NCBI RefSeq assembly: GCF_001021385.1
Contig: NZ_CP011773.1
Location: forward strand, 124,001-188,000
DNA: 64,000 nt
Source: Mycobacterium sp. EPa45
GTDB taxonomy: Bacteria; Actinomycetota; Actinomycetes; Mycobacteriales; Mycobacteriaceae
Direction of reading: 5' to 3'
A model generated the notes under the pieces. That model made no database searches, had not been told where the DNA came from, and saw nothing but the letters and a program-made list of their open reading frames with translations. The translations under genes were made by a program, and so were the position numbers. This document shows, in pieces, positions 1 through 9,106 of this stretch; positions within the stretch are counted from its first letter, which is position 1, and each line of letters opens with the position of its first letter.

Positions 1-2
1 CC

Positions 3-1025
3 TGGCGCAGCAAATACTTCACCAGCCATGCCGTGGGAGAAACGATATTCTATGACGCGCCTGATTACGCACATTCCAAGGCGATGCGTGTCGACAGCTT
101 CCCGCCAGATGGTGAATTCGCCTGCAGCGACCCTGATTTGGCGTTGAAACAGTTAATCATGGACGCCGGTTCCGACATTGCGATCCTGGAGCCAGGCACG
201 CGAGCCACTCGACTCCCCGAGACCGACTCCGCCGTCGCGGCGGCCACCAACAGCTGGCAGGCTGAGCACTGGCTCGACAGCCGCAACAACTGGCATGAGC
301 GGTGGCGCGGATCCATCTGCGTCGGAATCAAAGAGCCCGTTGTCGCGGCCGCCGAAATCGAGAAATGGGCCGGACACCCCTTTATGTCTCAAATCTTGAT
401 CAAGTCCGAGCCGCGGCCCTCGTGGGGTGATCCAAAATATGACCCGGTGTGGAGCGCCGCGACCAAACACGACATCACGGTCACGTGCCACCTGGGGCGA
501 TCACAGCATGAAGAGCTCCCCATGCCGCCAGTGGGCTTCCCAAGTTATAACCACGATTTCATGGTCAGCTATTCGCTGCTGGCAGCGAACCAAGTGATGA
601 GCCTCATCTTCGACGGGATCTTCGACCGCTACCCGACGCTGCGGATCGTGTTCGTCGAGCACGCATTCAGCTGGATCTTGCCGCTGATGTGGCGAATGGA
701 CGCCCTGTACGAAGCTCGGAAATCATGGGTCGATATCAAGCGCAAGCCGAGTGAGTACGTGAAGGACCACATCAAGTGGACCACGCAGCCGCTGGACTAC
801 CCGGAAGACAAGACCGAATTACTCAGGGCCTTCGAATGGATGGAGTGCGAGAAGATACTGCTGTTCTCGTCGGACTACCCGCATTGGACGTTCGACGACC
901 CCCGCTGGCTGGCCAAGCATCTGCCCGAGCACGCCCGCGAAGCGGTGATGTTCCGCAATGGGATCGAGACCTACAAGCTCCCCGAGACCGTCCCCGCCCT
1001 CGAAGGCCAAATGAGGGCCCTCTGA
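3..1025 (+). CDS. Amidohydrolase-2 family metal-dependent hydrolase, 5' end cut by window
   Basis: The reading frame is open from the first bases (W-R-S-K before the first in-window GTG at 33), so the N-terminus lies outside the window. The visible 340 residues are the C-terminal three quarters of an amidohydrolase-2 TIM barrel. The motif FSSDYPHW near residue 288, counted from the GTG at 33, matches the family's late metal-site segment (D-Y-P-H), and FVEHAFSW matches the strand before it. Two relatives lie in this window (12427 and 45821). Members of this family hydrolyse or decarboxylate cyclic carboxylates, but the substrate here is unknown. The next gene on the same strand starts 182 bp downstream. 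Confidence 0.85.
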   Translation, partial: WRSKYFTSHAVGETIFYDAPDYAHSKAMRVDSFPPDGEFACSDPDLALKQLIMDAGSDIAILEPGTRATRLPETDSAVAAATNSWQAEHWLDSRNNWHERWRGSICVGIKEPVVAAAEIEKWAGHPFMSQILIKSEPRPSWGDPKYDPVWSAATKHDITVTCHLGRSQHEELPMPPVGFPSYNHDFMVSYSLLAANQVMSLIFDGIFDRYPTLRIVFVEHAFSWILPLMWRMDALYEARKSWVDIKRKPSEYVKDHIKWTTQPLDYPEDKTELLRAFEWMECEKILLFSSDYPHWTFDDPRWLAKHLPEHAREAVMFRNGIETYKLPETVPALEGQMRAL

Positions 1026-1207
1026 CGACGTGACCGACCACACCCCAACGCCGTGCCCGGTAAGGGGCGCGAACGCGTCGCCCCGTGGGATCGCGAAATA
1101 TCTTTCTACCGGGCTTAATTCGTACCGGTCCGAGCACCGCCGAACTCACCTGGACAACCTTGTCTCACAGCTGGTCGGGTTAAGGGCGGTGTCGCTGTGG
1201 TGAGGTC

Positions 1208-2125
1208 ATGATCGCGGGCTCGGAACGGGTGAGCGAAGCCAAGCTCAAGCGCGGGGAAAAAGCGCTGTCGATCAACGGTGGTACCGTCGTCTACGAGCTT
1301 CTCGGCGCACAGGGTGAGGTCATCGTCCTCACACCGGGTGGCAGGTTCGGCAAGGATGTACCGGGGCTGCGCCCTCTGGCCCGCGAGCTGGTCAACGGCG
1401 GCTATCGCGTCCTGCTGTGGGATCGTCCCAATTGCGGTAAGTCCGACGTCCAGTTCTATGGCGATAGTGAGTCGCATATGCGGGCACAGACGCTGCACGG
1501 TCTTATCGAGGGCCTCGAACTCGAATCATGCATTCTCGCCGGCGGGTCCGGCGGCGCCCGAGATTCGATGCTGGCCGCCATCATGTACCCCGACATGGTG
1601 GACAAGCTCGTGTTATGGAACATCGTTGGGGGCCTGTATGGCTCCTTCCTCCTCGGTTCGCTGTATGTGCTTCCAAGTATCCGGGCTGTGCGCAAGGGAG
1701 GCATACCCGCCCTACTGCAGTTGCCGGAGTGGAAAGCATGTATCGACTCCAACCCAGCGAACGAGGGCAGGATCCTTGCGCTCGACGAAGAGGATTTCAC
1801 CAAGGTCGCGCTGCGCTGGCTGCGTGCGTTCGTGCCGACGCCGGGCCAAACGATCCCCGGAGTCGATGACGGCATGTTCGCCAACATCCGCGTCCCGACG
1901 CTGATCATCCGTGGTGGGCAAGATGATTGGGACCACCCGAAGCGCACTTCTTTGGAGATCGGGTGCTTGATCCGGGGCTCCACAGTGATAGACCCGCCGT
2001 GGCCCGAGGATGCTTGGGAACAGGCGTCGCGCAAGTATGCCAGGGGCAACCACACACGATTCCATATGTTCGACACGTGGGTGCAAGCCGCCCCGGCCAT
2101 TCTGCGATTCCTCGAGCAGCCATGA
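1208..2125 (+). CDS. Alpha/beta hydrolase
   Basis: This 305-residue protein has the alpha/beta hydrolase layout: an oxyanion segment LTPGG near residue 41, WDRPNCGKSD near 71, and the nucleophile elbow AGGSGG with Ser114. A His near the C-terminus (GNHTRFH) is the likely catalytic His. It resembles ring-fission-product (MhpC-like) and ester hydrolases, so a C-C or ester hydrolysis step in the catabolic pathway is an inference. The start is uncertain: ATG 1208 has a GAGG only 2 nt away, and GTG 1229 is an alternative. ALDH follows after 148 bp. Confidence 0.85.
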   Translation: MIAGSERVSEAKLKRGEKALSINGGTVVYELLGAQGEVIVLTPGGRFGKDVPGLRPLARELVNGGYRVLLWDRPNCGKSDVQFYGDSESHMRAQTLHGLIEGLELESCILAGGSGGARDSMLAAIMYPDMVDKLVLWNIVGGLYGSFLLGSLYVLPSIRAVRKGGIPALLQLPEWKACIDSNPANEGRILALDEEDFTKVALRWLRAFVPTPGQTIPGVDDGMFANIRVPTLIIRGGQDDWDHPKRTSLEIGCLIRGSTVIDPPWPEDAWEQASRKYARGNHTRFHMFDTWVQAAPAILRFLEQP

Positions 2126-2273
2126 ACATCACCCAAGCAAGTCGTAGAGCCACGTCTGCCGTCCCCCCGGCCGATCGTCTCCGCGCCCGCGAAGGCAAGC
2201 CGGCGCAGGACACGGTATCGCCGAAGTTTCCCCTGTGCTCCTCCCCAGATACCCACCGAGAGAAGGAATTACG

Positions 2274-3755
2274 ATGAGCCGAGCGCCCGAATTGCGTTAT
2301 GAGTCGAAGATGCTGATCGACGGCAAGCTCGTCGAGGGAAGCAACGGGACCTTCGAGAATTTCAATCCCGCCACTGAAGAGTCTCTCGGACATGTGGCAA
2401 ATGCTTCGAGCGACGACATGCGAGTCGCGATCGGCGCCGCTCGACGGGCCTTCGACGAGACCCAGTGGGCGACCGATCATAAATTCCGGCAGCGCTGCCT
2501 GCTCCAACTCCAGGAAGCACTCGAGCGTGAACAGGACGAGATCCGCGAAGAACTCATCCGCGAAGTGGGGTGCCCACGCGCAATCACGTTCGGACCCCAA
2601 CTAGATGCTCCACTCGCCGACGCGCTGCGGTACCCGGCAGATCTGATTGACCATTACCAGTGGGATTTGGATCTTGGGGACGCGCTGATTTCGGTAACAG
2701 GACAAGAATCCAGCCGGCATGTCTGGCGCGAACCGGTTGGTGTCGTCGGCGCCATCGTGCCCTGGAACTTCCCGTTCGAGGTTTCGTTGAACAAGTTGGG
2801 CCCTGCGCTGGCAACAGGCAACACCGTGGTTCTCAAACCGGCACCCGACACACCGTTCAATGCCACGCGAATTGGCCGAATCATCGCCGAGCAGACTGAT
2901 ATTCCTGCAGGTGTCGTTAATGTGGTGACATCACAGGATCACCTCGTCGGCGAAGAACTCACTCTATCGCCGGAGGTCGATCTGATTTCGTTCACCGGCT
3001 CCACAGCCGTGGGCCGTCGCATCATGGAGAAGGGCGCGGCGACCCTTAAGCGGCTGTTCCTCGAGCTCGGCGGCAAATCTGCGACGATCGTGCTCGACGA
3101 CGCTGACCTCAACTCAGCGTGCACCCTGGGTCTGGCACCCATCGTCCACGCAGGACAAGGATGTGCAACACCAACTCGAATGCTATTGCCCCGCAAGCTC
3201 TACGACGACGGGTTGGCCATTCTGGAGGGCATGTATGCCGGCATCCCGCCAGGTGATCCCCAGGACGCCGGCACTCTGTGCGGCCCGGTCATCTCCGCAA
3301 AGCAACGGCAGCGCGTCCTCGGGTATATCCAGAAAGGCATCGACGAAGGAGCCCGCCTGGTCGTGGGTGGCACGAGCGCTCCGTCCGGATTCGACAAGGG
3401 ACACTGGGTGATGCCCACGCTGTTCGCCGACGTCGATAACGCGATGACGATTGCCCAGGAGGAGATCTTCGGGCCGGTTCTCGTCGTCATTCCCTACGAT
3501 GACGATGACGACGCCGTCCGCATCGCCAACGACAGCATGTACGGTCTCGCGGGAAACGTGATGGGTAGCCCTGAACGCGCCGTTGATGTGGCTCGTCGGC
3601 TCCGCGCCGGATTCATCGGTGTGAACGGTGGCCCCCCCTACGGCGCCGCCGTACCGTTCGGTGGCTACAAATCGAGCGGTCTGGGCCGCCAGAACGGTGT
3701 CGCCGGCTTCGACCAGTACACCGAAGTGAAGTCGATCGGATGGCCGGTGGGCTGA
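2274..3755 (+). CDS. NAD(P)-dependent aldehyde dehydrogenase
   Basis: This 493-residue protein belongs to the aldehyde dehydrogenase superfamily and oxidises an aldehyde to a carboxylate. Visible catalytic positions are Asn165 in IVPWNFP, Glu264 in LELGGK and Cys297 in GQGC, with the cofactor motif FTGSTAVG near 240. The ATG at 2274 is chosen because AGAAGGA lies 7 nt upstream and it gives the normal family length; an upstream extension in frame looks non-coding. A second ALDH at 18935 shares the N-terminal MLIDG(K/E)LVE pattern, so the pair are paralogues. It probably converts a P450- or alcohol-dehydrogenase-derived aldehyde to the acid that the CoA ligase then uses. Confidence 0.93.
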   Translation: MSRAPELRYESKMLIDGKLVEGSNGTFENFNPATEESLGHVANASSDDMRVAIGAARRAFDETQWATDHKFRQRCLLQLQEALEREQDEIREELIREVGCPRAITFGPQLDAPLADALRYPADLIDHYQWDLDLGDALISVTGQESSRHVWREPVGVVGAIVPWNFPFEVSLNKLGPALATGNTVVLKPAPDTPFNATRIGRIIAEQTDIPAGVVNVVTSQDHLVGEELTLSPEVDLISFTGSTAVGRRIMEKGAATLKRLFLELGGKSATIVLDDADLNSACTLGLAPIVHAGQGCATPTRMLLPRKLYDDGLAILEGMYAGIPPGDPQDAGTLCGPVISAKQRQRVLGYIQKGIDEGARLVVGGTSAPSGFDKGHWVMPTLFADVDNAMTIAQEEIFGPVLVVIPYDDDDDAVRIANDSMYGLAGNVMGSPERAVDVARRLRAGFIGVNGGPPYGAAVPFGGYKSSGLGRQNGVAGFDQYTEVKSIGWPVG

Positions 3756-3842
3756 TGCGGGGGCCCGTGTCCCGGCGGCCGGCCCTCCGCCCTCAACCGA
3801 TAACACCTGCGCCGCAAGAGGAGTCGACAGACAGGGGAAGAA

Positions 3843-4445
3843 ATGACGGCGTACTTCGATGATCCCGATCAACATCCGCAGCCAGACGAGCCTCTCCCGC
3901 TGGTCAGATTCCTCGCCGAGCACCGGCATTTCGTGTATCGCGCGGCTGTCGTCGGCGAGACGGTCACCCAGGTAGTTCACCGCGCAGGGGGGTGGATTTT
4001 CGATCAGACGGCGCTTGGGTGCCACGTGACAGTCGTCACCAAAGACACCCGCGGTGCTGATGCACTCAAGGTACTGGGCGCGCGATCGGTGTCGATCGAT
4101 GAAGCCGTTCGATGCGGAGACCAGCCCAGGCCGCACATACTGATGGCCAGCACGGCCCTGTGTAAGCGCGCCCTCGGGGTCCGCAGAGCTGTTGCCGACA
4201 TCATCGAGAGCGACGACACGACCGTGTATCTGTTCGGCGATGAGGTGTCGGCGACACTGAACCCCTCAATCCGGTGCGTGGAACACAAACTCAGTGTTGC
4301 GACGCTCGCGTTCAAGGCGCAAGCGCTCCGTCTACTGGGCGTCGACTCGAGTGAGACCTCGGAGGTGTTCGGCCGGGCAATCGACACGATGGCGTCGACC
4401 TTCGACTCGAGCAAGGTCAGGTCAATTCGGACCCCCGCACGGTAA
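3843..4445 (+). CDS. Conserved-looking hypothetical protein, 200 residues
   Basis: I do not recognise the family. The 200-residue product is soluble, with no signal peptide, membrane segment or Cys cluster. The middle contains an alternating hydrophobic pattern (HVTVVTKDTRGADALKVLGA, then a short DEA helix) that looks like an alpha/beta fold. Start ATG 3843 has a purine-rich GGGGAAGAA directly upstream. It follows the ALDH by 87 bp on the same strand and is probably cotranscribed with it. No catalytic motif can be claimed. Confidence 0.65.
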   Translation: MTAYFDDPDQHPQPDEPLPLVRFLAEHRHFVYRAAVVGETVTQVVHRAGGWIFDQTALGCHVTVVTKDTRGADALKVLGARSVSIDEAVRCGDQPRPHILMASTALCKRALGVRRAVADIIESDDTTVYLFGDEVSATLNPSIRCVEHKLSVATLAFKAQALRLLGVDSSETSEVFGRAIDTMASTFDSSKVRSIRTPAR

Positions 4446-4794
4446 TGCCCGAGTCACCGTCGCCGTCCCACGCGGGTGCGTTTGCCTAACCTGCCGCGAC
4501 CGTCAGGCTCTCGGGACAGTTTCGCGGCTACGCTTCGAAACCACCCCCCGAACGATCTGCGCTCCTACGACCGACCCGACGGTCGGACGTATCGCCCCGA
4601 AGTGGAGGTTAGGCAGAAACAGCCCACGGTAGCCGGAGGTGTCCGCTGCAGATCCTGGTCGGCGTTTCGGGGGGCGCGATGGCGGGCTGTGCTGGTGCTG
4701 TTCTAGGTAATCGGACGTCTGTCCCGCAGCCTGCCTGTCGCAGCCTGGACGCGTTAGTATCACGAGTCGACATAGATGTGTATTGCGGGTGAAT
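4446..4794. other. Intergenic region with nested inverted repeats
   Basis: This 349-bp gap has no convincing gene. It contains a perfect 10-bp inverted repeat, TGCCTAACCT at 4483-4492 and AGGTTAGGCA at 4606-4615, enclosing a compact hairpin at 4567-4590 (CCGACC, loop CGAC, GGTCGG, extended by ACG/CGT past one A-A mismatch). The hairpin could terminate the upstream operon. The promoter of the TetR gene must lie in the last 100 bp; TAGTAT at 4755-4760 is a possible -10 box. Confidence 0.5.
4567..4590 (+). terminator. Candidate hairpin terminator
   Basis: The stem is ACG, one A-A mismatch, then CCGACC, with a four-base loop CGAC and the complementary right arm. It lies 122 nt after the stop of the hypothetical gene and before the TetR gene. 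No U-tract follows, which is common for mycobacterial hairpins, so a terminator role is inferred only. Confidence 0.35.
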
Positions 4795-5400
4795 GTGAGT
4801 AAGCAAGTGGCGCCTCCACGTCGGACCGGATCGCCGGACGCAACGACCCGCAAACTGCTCCTGGACGCGGCCGAAGAGCTGTTGATCGAAGGGGGCTACT
4901 CGGCGATCACCGGGCGGGCAGTAGCGAAGAAAGCTGGGCTCAAATCACAGCTTGTCCCTTACCACTTCGGGACGATGGACGACTTGTTCTTGGCGGTCTT
5001 TCGCCGCCGAGCAGAACAGGGCCTCGAGCGACACCGGGCGGCGCTGAAGTCCGACCAGCCTCTCTGGGCTCTATGGCGGATGAGTACCGACCCGCGGATC
5101 GTGGTGTTCACAATGGAATTCGTGGCGCTGGCCAACCACCGCCGGGCTCTTAAGCAAGAAATCGCCTACTACGTTGAGCGCATGCGCGACGAGCAGGTCA
5201 AGGCCCTATCGTCGATCCTCGAGGGCTACGGGATCCCGCCCGAAGCGGTTCCCCCCGAAGTGGTGATGACGATGATGTTCAGTGTGTCTGGCGTATTGGC
5301 CATCGAGGAATCATTGGGTGTTGAGCTAGGACATTCATCCACCCTCAGGTTCTCCGAACGCTGGATTCGTCAGTACGAAGGCGATCCGCCGGTCCGGTGA
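4795..5400 (+). CDS. TetR/AcrR-family transcriptional regulator
   Basis: This is a TetR-type repressor of about 201 residues. The N-terminal helix-turn-helix is visible as AVAKKAGLKSQLVPYHFGT, in the usual place after the ILLDAAEEL-type helix, and the C-terminal ligand domain is unassigned. GTG 4795 is preferred (product begins MSKQV); in-frame GTG 4789 and TTG 4783 are alternatives. Its stop lies about 100 bp before a family A palindrome (5502-5539) that controls the next gene, which makes it the nearest candidate to bind family A sites. That pairing is an inference from position. Confidence 0.9.
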   Translation: MSKQVAPPRRTGSPDATTRKLLLDAAEELLIEGGYSAITGRAVAKKAGLKSQLVPYHFGTMDDLFLAVFRRRAEQGLERHRAALKSDQPLWALWRMSTDPRIVVFTMEFVALANHRRALKQEIAYYVERMRDEQVKALSSILEGYGIPPEAVPPEVVMTMMFSVSGVLAIEESLGVELGHSSTLRFSERWIRQYEGDPPVR

Positions 5401-5501
5401 GGTAGGCGGCGGCACAAGGCATTCGCCGTGTACCAAGGCGCGCCACGCCGCACCGCGGCACTTCGATAGCACCATGTTTCGCTTGAGGGTTGACCACGCC
5501 G

Positions 5502-5539
5502 CCAGCGAGATGTTAAGCAGTTGCTTAACATCTCGCTGG
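5502..5539 (+). promoter_or_regulatory. Family A operator with perfect 18-bp arms, upstream of acyl-CoA dehydrogenase
   Basis: The left arm CCAGCGAGATGTTAAGCA (5502-5519) and its exact reverse complement (5522-5539) are separated by GT. The core TTAAGCA-N2-TGCTTAA recurs at five other promoters in this window. Outer segments TTGACCA (left) and TGGTCAA (right) are also complementary, with five extra bases on the left. TAACAT at 5526-5531 inside the right arm fits a -10 box, 59 nt before ATG 5590. Confidence 0.8.
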
Positions 5540-5589
5540 TGGTCAATCCCGGCCAGCGGCGAGCGACGGATGCGATTGGAGAGTATTAA

Positions 5590-6831
5590 ATGGTGGTTGA
5601 CCCATCGGAGACCGTCGAACAGTTCCGTGGGCGCGTTCGGGATTGGCTGGCGGCCAACCTTCCCCGGATCACCCCGGGCGCCACCGCCGCCCGTGACTCT
5701 GATGAGCTCTGGCATCGCGCCCGAGAGCTACAACGACTTCTCTATGAGGGCGGATTCGCCGGGATCTGCTTCCCCCGTGAGTACGGCGGCTTGGGGCTCA
5801 GCTACCCCTACCAGCGGGCCTTCGACGAGGAATCGCTCGGTTACGAATTGCCGGTATGCCTCAACCTTCCCTCCTTCGCCATCTGCTGCGCCACCATCCT
5901 CGACACCGGCAGCGAGGAACAGAAGAAAACACATATCGCCGCGGCAATCCGCGGCGACGAAGTCCTCGTTCAGCTGCTATCAGAACCCGGCGGAGGATCC
6001 GATCTCGCCGGCGTTACCACCCGAGCTGAACGTCGTCCCGATGGGCGATGGGTGCTCAACGGAGCTAAGACCTGGAGTACCGGCGCCTTTGCCGCCGACT
6101 ACGGACTATGCCTCGCCCGGACCGATTGGTCGGTCCCGAAGCACGAGGGACTCACCATGTTCCTCGTGCCCATCAATCACCCGGGGATCACGTTGCGGCG
6201 CATCGAGCAGGTCAATGGATCGCGGGAATTCTGCGAAGAATTTCTTGACGATGTCGACGTCGGTGAGGACGCGGTGCTCGGTGAAGTCAATAACGGATGG
6301 GCCGTGGCTACCCGACAGCTGTTCCACGAACGGCTGTCGCTCGGCAATGGATCTATGTACTCCAGTGGCGTGGGCAGCGAGTCTCCCGAAGACAGGCCTT
6401 TGGATTTTATCGATCTGGTGGCCAGATCCGGGCGCGACAGCGACCCGGCCGTTCGCCTCGCTGCAGGGCGCGCACTCGTCCACCGGCAGGTCACCCGTCA
6501 ACTAACGGAACACATATTCAAAGGCATGCAGGACGGCACGATTCCGCCCACCTACGGCACCATTTTGCGTTTGGCAGCGGCCGAAACCCACGAATTCGAA
6601 GCGGACACAGCTCTCGCCATCGCCGAAACCTCCGCCGCCGTCGACTGCAGTGACGGCTTGTTCGACGTCGGGGAGCGATTTCTGAGCCGACAGGTGTTGA
6701 GCATCGGGGGCGGCACCACCGAAATGGCACGCAACGTGATCGCCGAACGAATACTCGACATGCCACGCGAGTACTCCGCGGACCGCGGCGTGCCGTTCGA
6801 CCAAGTACGCCACAACCGGCCGCCGACATAA
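5590..6831 (+). CDS. Acyl-CoA dehydrogenase (FadE-type)
   Basis: The 413-residue flavoprotein has the acyl-CoA dehydrogenase order: N-terminal helical domain with GFAGICFPREYGGLG near residue 53, flavin-binding segment LLSEPGGGSDLAG near 130, and C-terminal SIGGGTTEMARNVIAERIL. It belongs to the actinobacterial FadE group common in steroid and terpenoid clusters, which often act as heteromers. ATG 5590 follows the family A palindrome directly. The CoA ligase gene starts 6 bp after its stop, so the two form an operon of substrate activation and first dehydrogenation. Confidence 0.92.
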   Translation: MVVDPSETVEQFRGRVRDWLAANLPRITPGATAARDSDELWHRARELQRLLYEGGFAGICFPREYGGLGLSYPYQRAFDEESLGYELPVCLNLPSFAICCATILDTGSEEQKKTHIAAAIRGDEVLVQLLSEPGGGSDLAGVTTRAERRPDGRWVLNGAKTWSTGAFAADYGLCLARTDWSVPKHEGLTMFLVPINHPGITLRRIEQVNGSREFCEEFLDDVDVGEDAVLGEVNNGWAVATRQLFHERLSLGNGSMYSSGVGSESPEDRPLDFIDLVARSGRDSDPAVRLAAGRALVHRQVTRQLTEHIFKGMQDGTIPPTYGTILRLAAAETHEFEADTALAIAETSAAVDCSDGLFDVGERFLSRQVLSIGGGTTEMARNVIAERILDMPREYSADRGVPFDQVRHNRPPT

Positions 6832-6837
6832 TCGCCA

Positions 6838-8400
6838 ATGACGAGTCACATCGCCGTACGCACCGTTCCGATCGACCTGCGCCGCAGCTACGAAGCGCAC
6901 GGTTGGTGGGACAACCGTGGGCTCGGCACTCTGGTTGAGAACGGACTCGGAGCTGCTCCCGACGCGGAATTTGTCGTGCACTCTGCGAGCAATCCGTTCG
7001 TGGGCACTTTCGGACAGGTGGACCTACTTGCCCGCAGACTCGCTGCCGGCCTACAACGACGCGGAATTGGCCCCGCCGATATCATCGCTTTTCAACTGCC
7101 GAACTGGGTTGAGGCAGCGGTCACCTTCTGGGCCGCTGCATATCTCGGCGCCATCGCTGTGCCGATCGTGCACTTCTACGGTCCGCGGGAAGTCGGTCAT
7201 ATCCTGCGGGAAAGCCGTGCGGATGTCTTTGTGACCGCGGCACGGTTCGGGCGGATGGTGCACGACCCAACCATCAGCGCCGGCGTGCCAATCGTCGCCG
7301 TGGTCGGGCGAACATTCGACGCTCTGCTGGCAGACCACCCGCTCCCAGGGCCGTTGCCGTGCGACCCCACCGGTCCGGCGATCGTCGCCTACACCTCAGG
7401 CACCACGAGCGCACCCAAGGGTGTTGTCCACAGCCACCAGTCAATAGGCTTCGAAGTGCGGCAACTGGCCGCCGTCCAAGCCGAGGACCGTGGCCGGCCA
7501 CTTACCGTGGCGCCGGTCGGCCATTTCATGGGGATGCTCAGCGCCTTCCTGCTGCCGTTGTGCGATGGCACACCGATAAATCTGCTCGATGCCTGGGAAC
7601 CCGGCCGGGTGCTGGAACTGATGTCGTCACACCAGGTTTCCTTGATCGGCGGTGCACCGTACTTCGTGACAAGTCTCTTGGAGCACCCGTCGTTCACCCC
7701 GCGTCATCTTCCACAAATGAGATACGCGGGACTCGGTGGGGCACCTGTACCTCGGACTGTCGTTGAGCGCCTTGCCGAACAGGGCATAACCGTGTTCCGC
7801 TCGTATGGATCCACCGAGCATCCGTCGGTCACGGCAAGTCAACCCCACGACGATGCGGACACCCGCCTGTACACCGACGGTCGACCACTCACCGGTGTCG
7901 AGCTCCGGCTGGCCGAAGACGGCGAAATACTAACGCGCGGACCGGACTTGTGCATCGGATACACCAACGAAGAACTCACCAGGCAAGCGTTCGACGCCCA
8001 GGGTTGGTACCGAACAGGGGACATCGGTGTGCTCGATGAACATGGTTGCCTTTCGATCACCGACCGCAAGTCCGACCTGATCATCCGAGGCGGCGAGAAC
8101 GTCAGCGCCGCCGAGGTCGAGGAGGTCTTGCGGTCGTTTCCGCGGCTGGCTGATGTCGCCGTTGTCGCGGTGCCCGACGCCGCCCTGGGGGAGCGCGCTG
8201 GTGCGGTCGTGCAAATGGTGCCCGGAGCGCCTCATCCGACGCTGGAGGCGGTGCGCGCGCATTGCGAACGGTCGTCCTTATCGCGCCAGAAGTGGCCCGA
8301 ATACATTATTCCGTCCGAAGTTCTTGCGCGGACCGCGACGGGAAAGCTGCGCAAGCAGCACATTCGCGAGCAGGCGCTCCACTGGCTCGCCTCCCAGTAA
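6838..8400 (+). CDS. Acyl-CoA ligase (AMP-dependent synthetase, FadD-type)
   Basis: This 520-residue ANL-superfamily enzyme activates a carboxylic acid to its CoA thioester through an acyl-adenylate. The ATP-binding P-loop is YTSGTTSAPKG at 185-195, the adenylate motif appears as FRSYGSTE, and the hinge region is YRTGDIG followed by DRKSDLIIRGGENV. The catalytic Lys503 sits in TATGKLRKQ. It is the only such ligase in the window, so it is the likely entry point for a free acid made by P450 and ALDH steps; the CoA-transferases may replace it for other acids. Confidence 0.93.
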   Translation: MTSHIAVRTVPIDLRRSYEAHGWWDNRGLGTLVENGLGAAPDAEFVVHSASNPFVGTFGQVDLLARRLAAGLQRRGIGPADIIAFQLPNWVEAAVTFWAAAYLGAIAVPIVHFYGPREVGHILRESRADVFVTAARFGRMVHDPTISAGVPIVAVVGRTFDALLADHPLPGPLPCDPTGPAIVAYTSGTTSAPKGVVHSHQSIGFEVRQLAAVQAEDRGRPLTVAPVGHFMGMLSAFLLPLCDGTPINLLDAWEPGRVLELMSSHQVSLIGGAPYFVTSLLEHPSFTPRHLPQMRYAGLGGAPVPRTVVERLAEQGITVFRSYGSTEHPSVTASQPHDDADTRLYTDGRPLTGVELRLAEDGEILTRGPDLCIGYTNEELTRQAFDAQGWYRTGDIGVLDEHGCLSITDRKSDLIIRGGENVSAAEVEEVLRSFPRLADVAVVAVPDAALGERAGAVVQMVPGAPHPTLEAVRAHCERSSLSRQKWPEYIIPSEVLARTATGKLRKQHIREQALHWLASQ

Positions 8401-8413
8401 AAAACGTCGAGAC

Positions 8414-9034
8414 TCAGCGTTCCGCCGGAGACGACAGCGTCTGCTCGAGACCGGCGTTGAGGAAATCGGCGACGCCTGCGGCCCATTCACCGTTGTCTCG
8501 CGAACCCCGGTATGCCGTGTGCATGGCCAGCCACAGATGAATGCCGATGATTCCCGGCGCCGTCGCACCTGACCGGCCAGTAGTGGGCTGACCCGCGGCC
8601 GCAAGGTGCTTCGTGATCCATCCCTGCAACTGAGGCTGAAGCCGCCCAGCGAAATGCCGGCGACCGGCATCATTCTTGGCGAACAGGATGGCGTTGAGCA
8701 TCTCGCCGAGGCGACTCATGATGGCCGATAACGACGCATGCATCTCAGCCAGCCGCGACGACGGATCAAGACCATCCATGCGAATGTCAGCGGCAGCCAA
8801 CTCCTCTTCCAAGATTCGGTCGAGCGGACGCAGCACCGCCTCTTCGAAAAGTTCGCCGGTCGATGAGAAATGCTGGTAGATGGTTGCGTTGTTGACGCCC
8901 GCGGCGCGGGCTACCTTGAGGACCGACGTCCGGTCGATGCCCAATTCGAGATACACCTCTTGAGCCACCCGCGTCAGTTGCTCGCGGCGCTCGGCGGCCG
9001 AGAGCCGAACGCGTCGAGCCTTAGCAGGGGGCAT
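8414..9034 (-). CDS. TetR/AcrR-family transcriptional regulator
   Basis: The 206-residue protein has a basic N-terminus (PPAKARRVRLSAAERREQL) and a clear TetR helix-turn-helix, VARAAGVNNATIYQHFSSTGE, followed by a variable ligand-binding domain. It is the last gene of a five-gene minus-strand run (amidohydrolase, SDR, two acyl-CoA dehydrogenases, TetR), 72 bp after its neighbour. No family A or B palindrome lies directly upstream, so it may regulate from inside the operon or have another target. It converges with the CoA ligase, with 13 bp between stops. Confidence 0.9.
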   Translation of the reverse strand: MPPAKARRVRLSAAERREQLTRVAQEVYLELGIDRTSVLKVARAAGVNNATIYQHFSSTGELFEEAVLRPLDRILEEELAAADIRMDGLDPSSRLAEMHASLSAIMSRLGEMLNAILFAKNDAGRRHFAGRLQPQLQGWITKHLAAAGQPTTGRSGATAPGIIGIHLWLAMHTAYRGSRDNGEWAAGVADFLNAGLEQTLSSPAER

Positions 9035-9106
9035 GGGTGAGACGATAGCCGAAATGTCGTATAACCCGGCGGTTGAACCAACGGCCGAGCGAGGAACCCC
9101 GCGGAC

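Noticed and set aside
3183..4136. Long minus-strand open frame (317 residues)
   Set aside because: It runs antisense across the ALDH 3' end and the following gene, has no family motif and is a codon-bias shadow.
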